Part shown: positions 12,510 through 26,551 of the stretch, one piece after another
Numbering within the stretch: the stretch's first letter is position 1
Layout: the number at the start of each line of letters is the position of its first letter
Assembly: GCA_023630585.1 (NCBI GenBank)
Contig: CM042539.1
Span: 6,213,755-6,277,754, forward strand
Length of the DNA: 64,000 bases
Reading direction: 5' to 3'
Source: Cranoglanis bouderius
Lineage: Eukaryota > Chordata > Actinopteri > Siluriformes > Cranoglanididae
Position numbers and translations under genes: made by a program
Notes under the pieces: generated by a model
Databases searched by the model: none
What the model saw: the letters and a program-made list of their open reading frames with translations, nothing else
Told to the model about the DNA's origin: nothing

Positions 12510-13220
12510 GTGAAGCATGGTGGTGGTAGTATCATATTGTGGCAATGCTGGGACTGGGACATATTGTCTTGTTTTAGTAGATACTGTACTGTCTTGTGTT
12601 ATTTGCACGTGCACTTTTTGTAAAAATGTGTAGGTCTTAGATAGTTCAATGTCGTCTCATGTGGTTAGTGTGTTGTTTTATGTAGCACTATGGTCCTGGA
12701 GGAATGTTGTTTCATTTCACTGTGTACTGTACCAGCTGTATATGGTTGAAATGACAATAAAAAGCCACTTGACTTGACTTGACTTGACTTGGGAAACCGG
12801 ACATAGTTGAAGGCGAGATGGATGGAGACAAATATAGGGTAATCCTAGAAGAAAACCTGGTCCAGTCTGCAAGAGACTTGAGACTGGGGGTGGAGCTTCA
12901 CCTTCCAACAGGACAACAACCCTAAATGTACTGCCAAAGCTACACTGGAGTAATTCATAACCAAGAATATGAATGTATTAGAGTTGAAGCCCATACCTCA
13001 ATCTGACTGAGAATCTGTGGCAAGACATAAAAATTGCTTCTCACTAACAACGGTCTTCATCCAAATGGACAGATTTTGAGCAATTTTGCCAAGAAAAATG
13101 GGCAAAAATATTATAGTCCAGATGTGCAAAGCTAACAGAGACATATCCCAGATGACTTGCAGCTGTGCTTGATGGTTTTACCAAGTATTGACCCAAGAGA
13201 GTGAATATTAACGCAATGCC
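12510..13220 (+). mobile_element. Tc1-like transposon relic, interrupted
   Basis: Remains of a Tc1 transposase gene on the plus strand: TGTGAAGCATGGTGGTGGTA (the KHGGGS motif), then after an insertion at 12556-12785, ACAACAACCCTAAATGTACT (part of the second catalytic Asp region), GAGAATCTGTGGCAAGACAT (ENLWQD), GCAAAAATATTATAGTCC and an end near AAGTATTGACCC. The 5' half of the gene and the left terminal repeat are missing and several frames are broken, so the copy is dead. Confidence 0.8.
12556..12785 (+). mobile_element. L2-type LINE 3' tail inserted in the Tc1 relic
   Basis: About 230 bp with the end signature of a fish L2/CR1-type LINE: GCACTTTTTGTAAAAATGTG, TAGGTCTTAGATAGTTCAAT, TGTTTCATTTCACTGTGTAC, GTATATGGTTGAAATGACAA, TAAAAAGCC, then four ACTTG units. 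It interrupts GGGACTGGGA|AACCGG of the Tc1 gene, and GGGA is present on both sides, consistent with a short target duplication. The insertion is 5'-truncated and carries no coding part. Confidence 0.75.
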
Positions 13221-13299
13221 ACAACAAAAAAAGATGGCAGCATCCTCATCTCAGTGAAAGCTTTCCCATTTATTTGAACAAACCACGATAAAATTTTCA

Positions 13300-13386
13300 C
13301 ATATCACACCTTGCTGTTTACTGCCCTGCCCTGCCCTTTTGTTTGATGGACAGCTAAGATCTTCCTGCTGTTCTGGAAGATTATAA
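13300..13386. repeat. dispersed TTTACTGCCC segment, copy 2
   Basis: CACACCTTGCTGTTTACTGC, a CCTGCCCTGCCC tract, TTTGATGGACAGCTAAGATC and TGCTGTTCTGGAAGATTATA. Clear relative of 10585-10665. It ends about 120 bp before the exon C donor. Confidence 0.6.
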
Positions 13387-13507
13387 AATCTCAGGGTTTT
13401 CTGAATTTTGTTTCGCTCAGCTCTCTCAGGAAGTATAATGAGCCATTTAATGTTGTTTGTTTGAAAAGAAAGAAGCTTTTGTCCAGGCTTGGAGAATTGT
13501 TGCTTAC

Positions 13508-13640
13508 CTCAGCTTTAATCTTGTTGTCCCCGAAACACAGGTGCTGCAGGTATGCAGCAGCATTGGACTGAACTGAGGGGAACTGATGCTGCAACATCTG
13601 GATGACTTCAGGCAGCTCAGGGTCTCGCCAACCAAATTCC
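13508..13640 (-). CDS. ctnnd2: delta-catenin exon C (first armadillo repeat)
   Basis: Third delta-catenin exon. It encodes EFGWRDPELPEVIQML, QHQFPSVQSNAAAYLQHL and CFGDNKIKAE, the start of the armadillo superhelix that docks onto the cadherin tail. The Q in PSVQSNAAAYLQ and the IKAE ending fit CTNND2 better than PKP4, which I recall as reading VKMEV at this point. The acceptor is GTCTGTAG above 13640; the donor is GTAAGC from 13507. The 133 bp are one base plus 44 codons and end exactly on a codon. The intron before it is about 31.4 kb, the longest in the window. Confidence 0.96.
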
Positions 13641-15723
13641 CTACAGACACAGAGAAAAAGACATTTAATAGGTCTCAAATTTTCGTTTATAGTGGGACAA
13701 ACATATTGGGAAATTACTTCCACAACTCATTATAGTCACCCTAAATGGATGCTGGTTTCATTATATATTTAAAAATTTAAATATATATTGATATGTTTTC
13801 TATTTACACCAGAAAGCCATAGAAAATACATGCTTACAAAACCCACTTCTCAGGCTATAAACATGTAAATGCTACCAAAAGGCATAAATAAGTCATAAAT
13901 AAACGAGTATTCAAGAAAACACTATCTCTGTACTGTATCCAAAAAGTAACAAAACAAAAAGAATAAATGTTAAAAGAGCTGTAAGCTAATATTGGTAGAG
14001 TTCTGTTTATTAACATCACAGATTACAATTATTACTCTATATTAAGATGTAGATTATTATATACAGATGGTCTGAAACTGAGATGAGATAGTTACACAGT
14101 AAATAAGAGAAAAGTGCAGGTTGAGAACTACTGAATCTTTAGAATACTACAGTAACGGCAGTATACTTGTATTTATAAATGCAATAATAAATAATGCCAA
14201 TCCTGTGATGCTTTCATAAGTTTCAAAAGTTACACAAGTTAAAGTGGTGTTCCTCAGGGCTCGATTTTAGGGCCACTGTAACATTAAAAAATGACTAAAA
14301 TCATCCTCTTGGTAAAGTGTCCATCCACTTTCTCCATTCTTTTGGACTAATAGCATTACATGAACTTACTCATTGAAACATCAATTATCAATCAAATGAA
14401 ATCTGTTCACTGGCCTTGAAGCCAAATGGTACAGAATTTATGATTTTGCTTCCAACTATCATCTCATATTTCTGGCATGTTCATCCCAACTTCATTATCT
14501 AAACCTAAGTTTATACTATAACTTATTTTATAATAAATTGAAAATAGACAGATTAATTTATTCTGTAAACTGTGTTGTATTTTGACAGACATTTCCCCAC
14601 AAGTCAGGGGTACAATAAAAAGACGTAAAAGTAAAATATTTCTGGAGTTTAAAGCTGAATTTGGGAATTATTTAATTTAAAATTTAACATATATAAATGT
14701 TTGCTTTTTTGTATTGATATTTCAGTTGCCTGTCATGTTATGATAACTTTTAAAATTTTCGTTCACCCTGCACCTCTTTTTTCTAGAAATAAATGCAAAT
14801 AAAATGGTTACATTTATTTAAAAATGATTAACATCAACACATGGAATCACAGTCCACCTTGCATAATCCTTGCTAGATGACATTTGAAAGCAAATATTAA
14901 TGAAGTGTATTGCTTTAACGATTAAGAGGAGCATCATCATTTTATCATTAACATTAATGTTACGATGCTCTTGGGAAACCGGGTTCCCTCATAAAACGGC
15001 TCTCCAATGCAAAGCAATGCATCTAAATGACTCTTATCAGTTAGAGATAAACATCTGATAGCTATTGAGGGAACCAGGAGTTAAACACAGAATGGCCGGA
15101 GTCTTAAAGCCCATATAGACAGATTCTCCGGAGCAGATAAAGATCAACCAGCTCTTAAAGTCGAGGATCTGACTCTCACAACCCAGTGCCAATCACGTTG
15201 AATGAAAACGATCTAAAAAAGATAAGATAACATCTGTGGCTTCTTGGTTAATTAAAGCTAGCAGGGATGGAGCAAGGCTTGGAAATCGAATGCCAATCAT
15301 GATCATGCTAACACGGCATCTGTACACCCTGAGGGTGGGGGTATCGCTGGTTGTGGGTTCAACAAGCGCTGCTGTGCTAAATGCTGTAAAATAGTCCAAT
15401 GACACACTAACATGACAGAACCGGGACAGCTGGAGAACCAGGGCATCGTGTATGTTTCTGTCCTGTTTACAGAACAAACCGTACAGACGCAGGAGCACAG
15501 CGACGTGGCTACAATGGAGAATGTAATCAGAACATTCAATAACATATATAAGAAGGTTATAATGTAACATTGCTAAAACAGTTTTTGCTTAAAAACACAT
15601 CTGCTGTATAATAATTTTCCTCACAATGAGCCTCATTTAGCCATTTATTTGTAAATATTTAAGCAAAGCTCATAGTGAGCTGAAAATGACAAAATCACAA
15701 GTAAACAGTGAAAGAGTACCTCG

Positions 15724-17610
15724 GCTACCATAGACACATAGTAACTTTTCATCTACCACAGACACACATAAGCTCTTCATCAACCATAGAAACACGCAAG
15801 CTCTTCATCTACCATAGACACACATAAGCTCTTCATCTACCATAGACACACTCAGGCTCTTCATCTACCAAAGACACACATAAGCTCTTCATCTACCATA
15901 GACACACATAAGCTCTTCATCTACCATAGACACACACTCAAGCTCTTCATCTACCATAGACACACATAAGCTCTTCATCTACCATAGACACACATAAGCT
16001 CTTCATCTACCATAGACACACAATAGCTCTCCATCTACCATAGACACACATAAGCTCTTCATCTACCATAGACACACATAAGCTCTTCATCTACCATAGA
16101 CACACAATAGCTCTCCATCTACCATAGACACACATAAGCTCTTCATCTACCATAGACACACACTCAAGCTCTTCATCTACCATAGACACACTCAAGCTCT
16201 TCATCTACCATAGACACACATAAGCTCTTCATCTACCATAGACACACACTCAAGCTCTTCATCTACCATAGACACACATAAGCTCTTCATCTACCATAGA
16301 CACACATAAGCTCTTCATCTACCATAGACACACTCAAGCTCTTCATCTACCATAGACACACATAAGCTCTTCATCTACCATAGACACACACTCAAGCTCT
16401 TCATCTACCATAGACACACACTCAAGCTCTTCATCTACCATAGACACACATAAGCTCTTCATCTACCATAGACACACTCAAGCTCTTCATCTACCATAGA
16501 CACACATAAGCTCTTCATCTACCATAGACACACATAAGCTCTTCATCTACCATAGACACACATAAGCTCTTCATCTACCATAGACACACACTCAAGCTCT
16601 TCATCTACCATAGACACACACAAGCTCTTCATCTACCATAGACACACACTAGCTCTCCATCTACCATAGACACACAAAAGCTCTTCATCTACCATAGACA
16701 CACATAAGCTCTTCATCTACAATAGACACACTCAAGCTCTTCATCTACCATCGACACACATAAGCTCTTCATCTACCATAGACACACATAAGCTCTTCAT
16801 CTACCATGGACACACATAAGCTCTTCGTCTACCATAGACACACTCAAGCTCTTCATCTACCATAGACACACATAAGCTCTTCATCTACCATAGACACACA
16901 TAAGCTCTTCATCTACCATAGACACACATAAGCTCTTCATCTACCATAGACACACATAAGCTCGTCATTTACCATAGACACACATAAGCTCTTCATCTAC
17001 CATGGACACACATAAGCTCTTCATCTACCATAGACACACACTCAAGCTCTTCATCTACCATACACACACATAAGCTCTTCATCTACCATAGACACACACT
17101 AGCTCTCCATCTACCATAGACACACATAAGCTCTTCATCTACCATAGACACACATAAGGTCTTCATCTACCATAGACACACTCAAGCTCTTCATCTACCA
17201 TAGACACACATAAGCTCTTCATCTACCATAGACACACATAAGCTCTTCATCTACCATGGACACACATAAGCTCTTCATCTACCATAGACACACATAAGCT
17301 CTTCATCTACCATAGACACACTCAAGCTCTTCATCTACCATAGACACACACTAGCTCTCCATCTACCATAGACACACATAAGCTCTTCATCTACCATAGA
17401 CACACACTCAAGCTCTTCATCTACCATAGACACACATAAGCTCTTCATCTACCATAGACACACACTAGCTCTCCATCTACCATAGACACACATAAGCTCT
17501 TCATCTACCATAGACACACATAAGCTCTTCATCTACCATAGACACACGCAAGTTCTTCATCTACCATAGACACACACAAGCTCTTCATCTACCATAGACA
17601 CACACTAATT
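15724..17610. repeat. 28-bp minisatellite, about 66 units
   Basis: Nearly 1.9 kb of head-to-tail units of the form CACACATAAGCTCTTCATCT-ACCATAGA. There are four main variants: CACACATAAG (28 bp), CACACTCAAG (28 bp), CACACACTCAAG (30 bp) and CACACACTAGCTCTCC or CACACAATAGCTCTCC. Edge units are the most diverged, as expected for an array growing from within. The unit length is not a multiple of three and no reading frame crosses the array. It lies in the long intron, about 2.1 kb upstream (gene sense) of exon C. Confidence 0.97.
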
Positions 17611-18249
17611 TGTCATGTATAAATGCTTGTCTGTCTACCTGCTGGATAAATTATACACTTGCTTAACCAATCAGAGGCTAGTGGACAGCGATATGGATGT
17701 GGCCCGACTGTAGAATGGATTTTTTTGCATATTATTTATTGCAGATGTTAATTACGGCTCTTCAGTCATGATCAGTATGTGTGCAGCCATTTAAGCGAGA
17801 GGCGGCATGTACCGTAGCTGTCCACACACCACATCAGCCATTAACACACACATAACCATGCTTTTAAACCACTGCAATATACATTTAACTGCACACTTTA
17901 TTACATTTACTGCGACCAGGCCATTTAATTGTGTGTATACGTAGTATAAGGCTGATGAGGCCGTTACTGCACATGTCGTTGCGCATAAAGCTCAGGCTAT
18001 TATGTGGTTTTACTCAGAGTTCAGAGATGGAGTTAATTCATCCAGCGCTAATTAATATTTCCAGTAAATAACCATCACTCAATAAATAAAGACAAGCTTT
18101 AATTGAATCTGAGTTAAAACTGAAACAATGCAACAACAGTGTGTTTTTGAAATCCAGTCCAAGGTCAGATTAAGAGACGAAGAGAGGACACGTGGATCCC
18201 GAGGTCTTAAGGGATGAGAGCTAGGATGATAGAGATAGAAACTGAAGAG

Positions 18250-18250
<1 letters not shown>

Positions 18251-18310
<60 letters not shown>

Positions 18311-18324
18311 TGTGTATGTGTGTG
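18251..18324. repeat. (TG)n microsatellite
   Basis: About 74 bp of TG with two TATG interruptions near its right end. Confidence 0.95.
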
Positions 18325-20464
18325 GCAGAACCCTCAGGCCAGATACTGCCCCAGTACCAGCCCTTTTCCTCTTCCCTTCCATGTCCTTTATTCTCGAAAC
18401 AAACAGAGAGAAAACCAGACATTCAGATTTTCATTTATTCTTATAAAAATTGCTAAAAAAATTGACTAAAAACTTTAGTCAGTGTTCTCATGTGGAACCC
18501 CCAGAAAAAATTACAGTACTTTTATACTCTAATCATAGAAATGTCTCAGAAATGTTCAGACCTGTGACTATGTTCCATCAATAACTTTTATACGCCCACA
18601 ACAAAGTTAAAAGAAAACATAAACTGTGTTGGATTTTTTAAATTTTATTTTCATTTTGTGTGTCTTGAACCACCTGGTCGCTATTTGTTCCTGTAATTTG
18701 TTAGGCGGTATTAGCTGGCTAGTTTTGTAGCTTTGCAAACACTGTTAGCCTGTTTGGCTACCTTTGGTTTGCCAGGAAAATAAGACCAAAATGTCTGCTT
18801 GCTTTCACTGTGTTATATGTTTTTATTTCTTTGTAGATATCTGTTTTTCTGTAATATCTTAAGAGATTTTAACAGATTTTACAAGTGAAATTAATAGACA
18901 AATAAACGAAAAATTAAATAAATCAGTAATATTATCATTAGTATTATTATTATTATTATAATATTAAACAATATTTGTAAGCCTCTCTCAAGCTCAATAT
19001 AAATGAATCCTAAAAGTGGTCTTATTCTTTCTGGAACCAAAATAATCGGATTCTTAATGTTAATCATATTAATTAATATTATCCCAAATCTGAACTCCAT
19101 CCAAAATGAAAAAAAGATGAATTCTAGCCATGAATAGCTAGAATGCCATGGTTTTTTTTTTGGAGTATTTTTTTTTTTCACAGACTCAATAATACTACTT
19201 ACATCATTTTAACAACAAGAACAACAAAATACATATTGCCACTTGAATTTAATGAGGAAATGAAATAAATTAGAGGAATGCACGATGCAGCTGTACATAC
19301 GTAAGCGTGCCCTCTGAACAATATCCGAGAGTAATTAGCTGAGTAAACAGAAATCAGCGTTCAGACGACAGTGTTATAATACCGAAACAGGTGTTTATAG
19401 CCTGCTCACTCAGTAACGAACGCTTCCTGCTCAACTGCTCAGCACACGCAAACGCTCCGCTCCATCCGACCCAGCAATTACAGCGTCTTTAATCCCGCAG
19501 TCAAACATCCGACACGGAGGTAAACATGACCACAGCGCAGGCCTCGCAATCTTCTCTAATCTTCTACAACAGTAATTAAAGCCGATTCTCATCAGATCAG
19601 ACTTCATTGTTGTTGCTGAAACCGTTACTGCACTTCAGGCCGTACAGACAGCGGAACAGCATACAGGTCGACGCCAAACGTGCTATCGGCACCTCGTTCG
19701 CGTTTTAAGAACTCATCCGTAGACACGTTTAGTTAATTAAATCATATAACGTTAAAAGTGCGGTAAGTTTATTAGCCTGTGATCTTGAATTAACCTCGAA
19801 GCACTTTCGTATTCTAATTATTGTGGATAGTGACACAATTACATAGTCATAACGGTCGTGCGTAATTTAATTAATCCAGGTGTTGTGAGGAATTAAACAA
19901 ATACGTGCACGGGTTAAATAAACGTGTTCATGGATGACTGATGAGAGGAAGAGGAATTAATTAAACTGAAACACCAATGCAAAACGCCCATACACCAACA
20001 TTCTAAAAAAAAAACTAAAAAAAAACAAAAAAACAATTAGCAAGCGGAATTAAAAGAAAGACAAAGTTTTGCGTGGAAACCGTAGACCTGGCAACATTGA
20101 GCCAAACACAGTGCATTACACTTTGTTTTTTTTCCCCCTTATGTACAGCTAAGCCTTTTTTCCCCTTCATTTGACACCTTTTGAAGTCTTTAATGTCCTG
20201 ATATACAGTATGTGAACATTCTTACGACTTTTATGGGTGTCTTGAAGACGTGTTTCGTTTATTTATTTTGCTCTAATTTAATCCTATGAAAGTGAGTTCA
20301 TTTTTGAATCTCAAAGATATAATTTTATAATCTAATTATAATAATAATGATGTCAACCATGATGCCTAGAATAGAATTTTATTTTATATCCAGAAAATGT
20401 ATACATAAAAAGTTTTTCAACTGCAAACCGATATATTTATTCCCGCTTATTATTCCCAACACAT

Positions 20465-21321
20465 CAGGTTTACTTCCCTTCGCAGTCGGAAGATGTCCAG
20501 CAGTGCCGTCAGCTCAGACCTGGCAGAAACCAGTGGGACCCTGGTAAACCCATTTACTGTCTGTAGAAGTCTGGTCAGAAGTGGCCTTCATGGAAGACTT
20601 GCGGCCATAAAGCCACACCTCCGACGTGGAAACAAGGCCAAGCAACTAAACTATACATGAAAACACAGGAACTGGGGTGCAGAAAAATGGCAGCAGGTGC
20701 TCTGGACTGTCAAAATGTGACATATTTGGCTGTAGCAAAAGGCAGTTTGTTCGCCGATGGCCTGGAGAGCGGTACACAAATGAGTGTCTGCAGGCAACAG
20801 TGAAGCATGGTGGAGGTTCCTTGCAAGTTTGGGGCTGCATTTCTGCAAATGGAGTTGGGGATTTGGTCAGAATTAATTTATTCTGCAGCATGACAATGAC
20901 CCCAAACATACAACGAAAGTCATTAAGAACTATCTTCAGCGTAAAGAAGAACAAGGAGTCCTGGAAGTGATAGTATGGCCACCACAGAGTCCTGATCTCA
21001 ACATCATAGAGTCTGTCTGGGATTACAAGAAGAGAGAGAAGCAACTGAGGCCGCCTAAATCCACAGAAGAACTGTGGTTAGTTATCCAAGATGTTTGGGC
21101 CAACCTACCTGCCGAGTTCCTTCAAAAACTGTGTGCAAGTGTACCTAGAAGAACTGATGCTGTTTTGAAGGCAAAGGGTGGTCACACCAAATATTGATTT
21201 GATGTAGATTTTTCTTCTGTTCACTCCCTTTGCATTTTGTTAATTGATAAATATAAACTATTAAAATGTCTATTTTTGAAAGCATATTTTCACAACTGCC
21301 TAAAACTTTTGCACAGTACTG
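20465..21321 (+). mobile_element. Tc1-like transposon, 5'-truncated, dead
   Basis: Plus-strand transposase remains: a KHGGGSLQVWGCIS block (20802-20845), an HDNDPKHT block carrying the second catalytic Asp (about 20890-20913) and SPDLNIIESVW carrying the final Glu (about 20987-21019), ending KGGHTKY and a stop at 21197. A small deletion breaks the first Asp motif (GTGCTCTGGACTGTC...), and another deletion near 20875 removes residues before HDNDPKHT and shifts the frame. The right terminal repeat ends AAACTTTTGCACAGTACTG at 21321, followed by TA. No left terminal repeat is visible. Confidence 0.85.
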
Positions 21322-21815
21322 TATATTGTTTGCATGTAAAAAGAGAGCCATATATTGTAGTATTGTCATCTCCCACATCTTGTTACATCATCTATACATT
21401 TACTTTGCTGACTTTTCTGAAATTCAGTCAAGGTTCTTAAAACCCAGCTCTAACGCACCGTCACAGAATCGCTTCCTGATTCCTCATGACATTCAGTCAA
21501 CCACATAATAATGAGTCATGAGATGAAGGCACTTGCTTCACTTTCTTCCTAATGAGTAGAGAGATTTGTGTGTAATATGTCAACATGTCTGAATATATGA
21601 CCTCCATTGCTTCAGCATGCAAACTGCATCATGATAAGGTCAAGCAGGAAGACATGCAGCAAAGCCAGAAAACCCATGAAGGATTTCTTTATCGTTTCTA
21701 CAGTAACAGCTAATTCCTCAGACTTATACAGCGGACGATCCACTGATAATAACTGGGTTAAAATGCGTGTGTATTCAGTAATATGGTAATGTTGTCTGTA
21801 AAGACACATTTATGT

Positions 21816-22130
21816 AACATTTATGGAAGGAGTCTCCAGTGTCAGTGCTTTGTAACAGTAAGGGATTGTAATTTTAACAGCTGTTAATCGGCTGTAACTT
21901 TAAATTTTCCAACAGTTTACGCCTCGTGGTTTCTCTGTAACATGATTTTTCAAGAGAGAGAAAAAAAGAGGCTGGTGAGGGAATGACTGTTTACAGCTGC
22001 TATAATGTAAGTGAGAACCGCTATAATGTAAGTGAGAACAATCTGTTTCACGAACGTTTCACGACATTAAATGTAACTATAAACAGACAGAAAGTAATAT
22101 TTAATAAATAAATAACAGCACAACACAGAG
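21816..22130 (+). repeat. foldback-family repeat, partial copy
   Basis: Member of the dispersed family described under Findings. It contains GGAAGGAGTCTCCAGTGTCA, AGAGGCTGGTGAGGGAATGA, CTGTTTACAGCTGCTATAAT and TTAAATGTAACTATAAAC. The word CGCTATAATGTAAGTGAGAAC is duplicated in tandem here. Both the outer end and the centre are missing. Confidence 0.8.
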
Positions 22131-22867
22131 TGGTTTACTCCTTATGCATTGAGCTACTATGAACATATGAGGCATAGATATTTACAGGAAGTAGCATGAC
22201 ACAAACAGAAGAGGTAGGGAGTTAGATTCAGGGGTCTTTGGATTCTCTGGACTTTAAAGAACACTTGAAAAAACATTTTCATGCCTGAAAAAATTTCACC
22301 TAAATAGCACTTAATAATGAATAACACTTCCTCATTTGTATTTGTATTCTGCGGATGAAGTTCATCCGGAAGCAGAAAATATGATCAAAATTCCCGCCTC
22401 CAATTAATGAACTCGGGTTGGATTTCTGAGCTTCCTGACCATCAGCTCCGGGTCTGATGACATGGATCTCATCACGGAGTCTGTGACTTCACCAGGGGCT
22501 CGCAGAAAGCCCATCTGAGCTTGGCATATGTCTCTGAGCGAGCAGGTAGAACACGGAGAGCCCTTGCCTCGCCGTAAATCAGAGAGATGTGAGATGACAG
22601 CCATATGCAGGATGGTCCTGTCATCTCTGCTCGGGTTAAAACGCGTCCAGGACAGGCATGTCAATTAGGAAGAGACGGGAATAGAGACAGGCAGAAATAG
22701 GAGGCACGTCAATGCTGACGGAGACACGGAAGAGACAAGACGGAGAAAAGCGAACGTGCAGGTACGAGGAGGAATCTCTGAGACGTGTTTATTACCGGCT
22801 TTTCAGAGGAGGATTTACAGCCGAGGGTAAAGAAGATACAGATGTACATAGAGTGGATTAATTAACA

Positions 22868-22899
<32 letters not shown>

Positions 22900-22908
22900 G
22901 CACACACA
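22868..22908. repeat. (CA)n microsatellite
   Basis: About 40 bp of CA with a TACG interruption. Confidence 0.9.
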
Positions 22909-23045
22909 TATGCAAGTACAAACACTAGACATGAAGCAGAATGTTTAATTTGCAGCTCAGAGCTTATTAGTGCAGGATTTATATCACTGTGTGCAGAAGA
23001 TACAGTCAGACAGAGAGGATTCATTAACATGATGCACATAACATG

Positions 23046-23047
<2 letters not shown>

Positions 23048-23123
<76 letters not shown>
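23048..23123. repeat. (CA)n microsatellite
   Basis: About 76 bp of uninterrupted CA repeat. Confidence 0.97.
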
Positions 23124-23126
<3 letters not shown>

Positions 23127-23298
23127 CGGCTTCTGTATTGCAATGCATGATAGGAAAACATAAATGCATACATAGCGCTTGATATCAAGAGAAGATGATG
23201 CAAAGAAAAACTAGAAAACGACATCACTTATAAACAAACAAACAAACAAATGCATAAATAAGAATCACTATTTTCTATAAAATTAATTAAAACATTAA

Positions 23299-23316
23299 AC
23301 ACACACACACACACAC

Positions 23317-23364
<48 letters not shown>
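23299..23364. repeat. (CA)n(TA)n compound microsatellite
   Basis: About 19 bp of AC followed by about 46 bp of TA repeat, in AT-rich DNA. Confidence 0.95.
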
Positions 23365-23369
<5 letters not shown>

Positions 23370-23641
23370 TTTTAAATTAATCTTTAAAATTGGTATTTCC
23401 AGAGTAACTTAATTAACATGCATTATTAACATTAATAATAAAACTTTAAAATAAAGGCATGTTAACGTCTCAGGGAAAATAAATGCTATAATAAATGCAC
23501 ATAATAGCTGTCATAGTGTGTTTTTTTATTTTTTATTTCTATCATTCATTTAATATGCTTTACAAACAAACAAACAAACAAACAAATAAATAGACAGACA
23601 AAAATAAATATATTACTTATTTATTATAAATGTTTTATATA

Positions 23642-24132
23642 CAGTACTGTGCAAAAGATTTAGGCACCCATTTTTTTTTAGTACAAACTTTGTTATAGAT
23701 TTTTTTTATTTTATGACTTTTACATTATCAAGTCAGTACAAAAAAACATTTTAGATTCCCAAACATTAGTTTTCTAGCACAAAATTAAAATGTTAGAGAA
23801 AAATGTTTGTATGTGATTAAAGAAAGCAGCAGATTACGTAAGAGACACTTTTCAGACAAAAAACACAATGAAGGCTGCTGGGTTTCGCTGCAAGATGCTC
23901 AATAAAACTTACCAGCTCATTTCCTTATAAAACTGCACACATTGTACCGGAGACTACTATTTTTATTTTTATTTAAATTTTTTGTCACACCAAATATTGA
24001 CTTTGTTTCATTTACTACTGTTTACTGCTCTTTACAGTATTTTTCTAATGTATAAATATTTAATTTCATTATTTTGAAGGCATCTTTGCTCTACAGCATT
24101 TCTTTGCATGTGTCTAAAACTTTTGCACAGTA

Positions 24133-24135
<3 letters not shown>
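23642..24135. mobile_element. non-autonomous Tc1 derivative (494 bp)
   Basis: Flanked by TA on both sides. The left end CAGTACTGTGCAAAAG is the reverse complement of the right end CTTTTGCACAGTACTG. The inner right part, GTCACACCAAATATTGA, is also found at the end of the 20465-21321 transposase copy, so this is an internally deleted relative of that family. No transposase motif remains. Confidence 0.9.
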
Positions 24136-25706
<1,571 letters not shown>

Positions 25707-26551
25707 CACCATTTGTTTGTTTGTTTTTTTCTTACTTTATTTATTTATTACATATTTTTTGTAACAGCTCGACCCCTGGCCTGCAGCACACAGATTACAG
25801 CACAGTATAAAAATGTACGCTACTTCCTTACAGCCTACATTCACCATGAAAGAGATTCAAGTGTCTATGAATAATCTTCCATCCATTCTGGATCTCAAAT
25901 AAAATCTCGACATATTCCGCAGCCATCAGGAGGAGAGCCAGATCCAACTCCAACTCCAGCTTCAGCTCCGGGTTCAGCTCCGGTTATCTCCACTTCAAGC
26001 CCGTATCATCATTAAGAAGCAGCAGAGCTGAAAATAGCCGCGACTGATACATTTCCATACGCGGGGGAAGAGCCGGCTACGAGCTCCCATGGGAACTGCA
26101 TCCCAATTAGATTAAAAAAAGAAGCAGTAATATCTTCAGAGTGACTGTTTCATAGACTCGTATAAACCTGAACAACATGCTAGCAGGCACACACACGAAC
26201 ACAGCATCAGAAACAAATCTGCGTGTGTGTGTGTTAGCCCTGAGTTTTATAATGACCATAAAACATCATTCAATCACACGTGTGTCCAATAAATACATTT
26301 CTGCTAATAGTTAAAATTGCAACTGCTAATAGTTAAAATTATGATAAGATATAGTATTAGGAATTTTTCATTTAAGCAATCTTTTATTTCTTGCTTTATT
26401 ACCAATAACATGAAAATATCAGAGCAACTTGAACTAGAGTTTGAATCAATGTGATCAAATCAACTATGTACGCTTTATGCTAGCAGGTGACGCAGCAGTT
26501 TGTCTCTTGTGGGTGTGGCCTGTTCCGACGAGAAACACCAGTAGCTATATA

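Larger units (their letters stand above)
6267..13507 (-). other. ctnnd2: ctnnd2 intron between exons C and D
   Basis: A 7.2-kb intron with consensus donor and acceptor. It holds AT-rich low-complexity DNA (about 6500-7300), a SINE with a CA run, a CA array at 10100, a GGTTCT unit, a dispersed segment, and a split Tc1 relic. The stretches 7380-7720, 8760-10080 and 11020-12480 are complex single-copy-looking sequence in which I see no gene. Confidence 0.85.

Noticed and set aside
14980..15075. GGGTTCCCTCA and TGAGGGAACC pair as mobile-element ends
   Set aside because: Arms are only about 10 bp with no target duplication and no second copy seen.
15724..17610. CRISPR-like regular repeat array
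   Set aside because: The units are contiguous with no unique spacers, and the DNA is vertebrate. It is a minisatellite.
22815..23227. Cysteine/valine- or histidine/threonine-rich frames over CA and GT arrays
   Set aside because: Pure microsatellite translations with no coding meaning.
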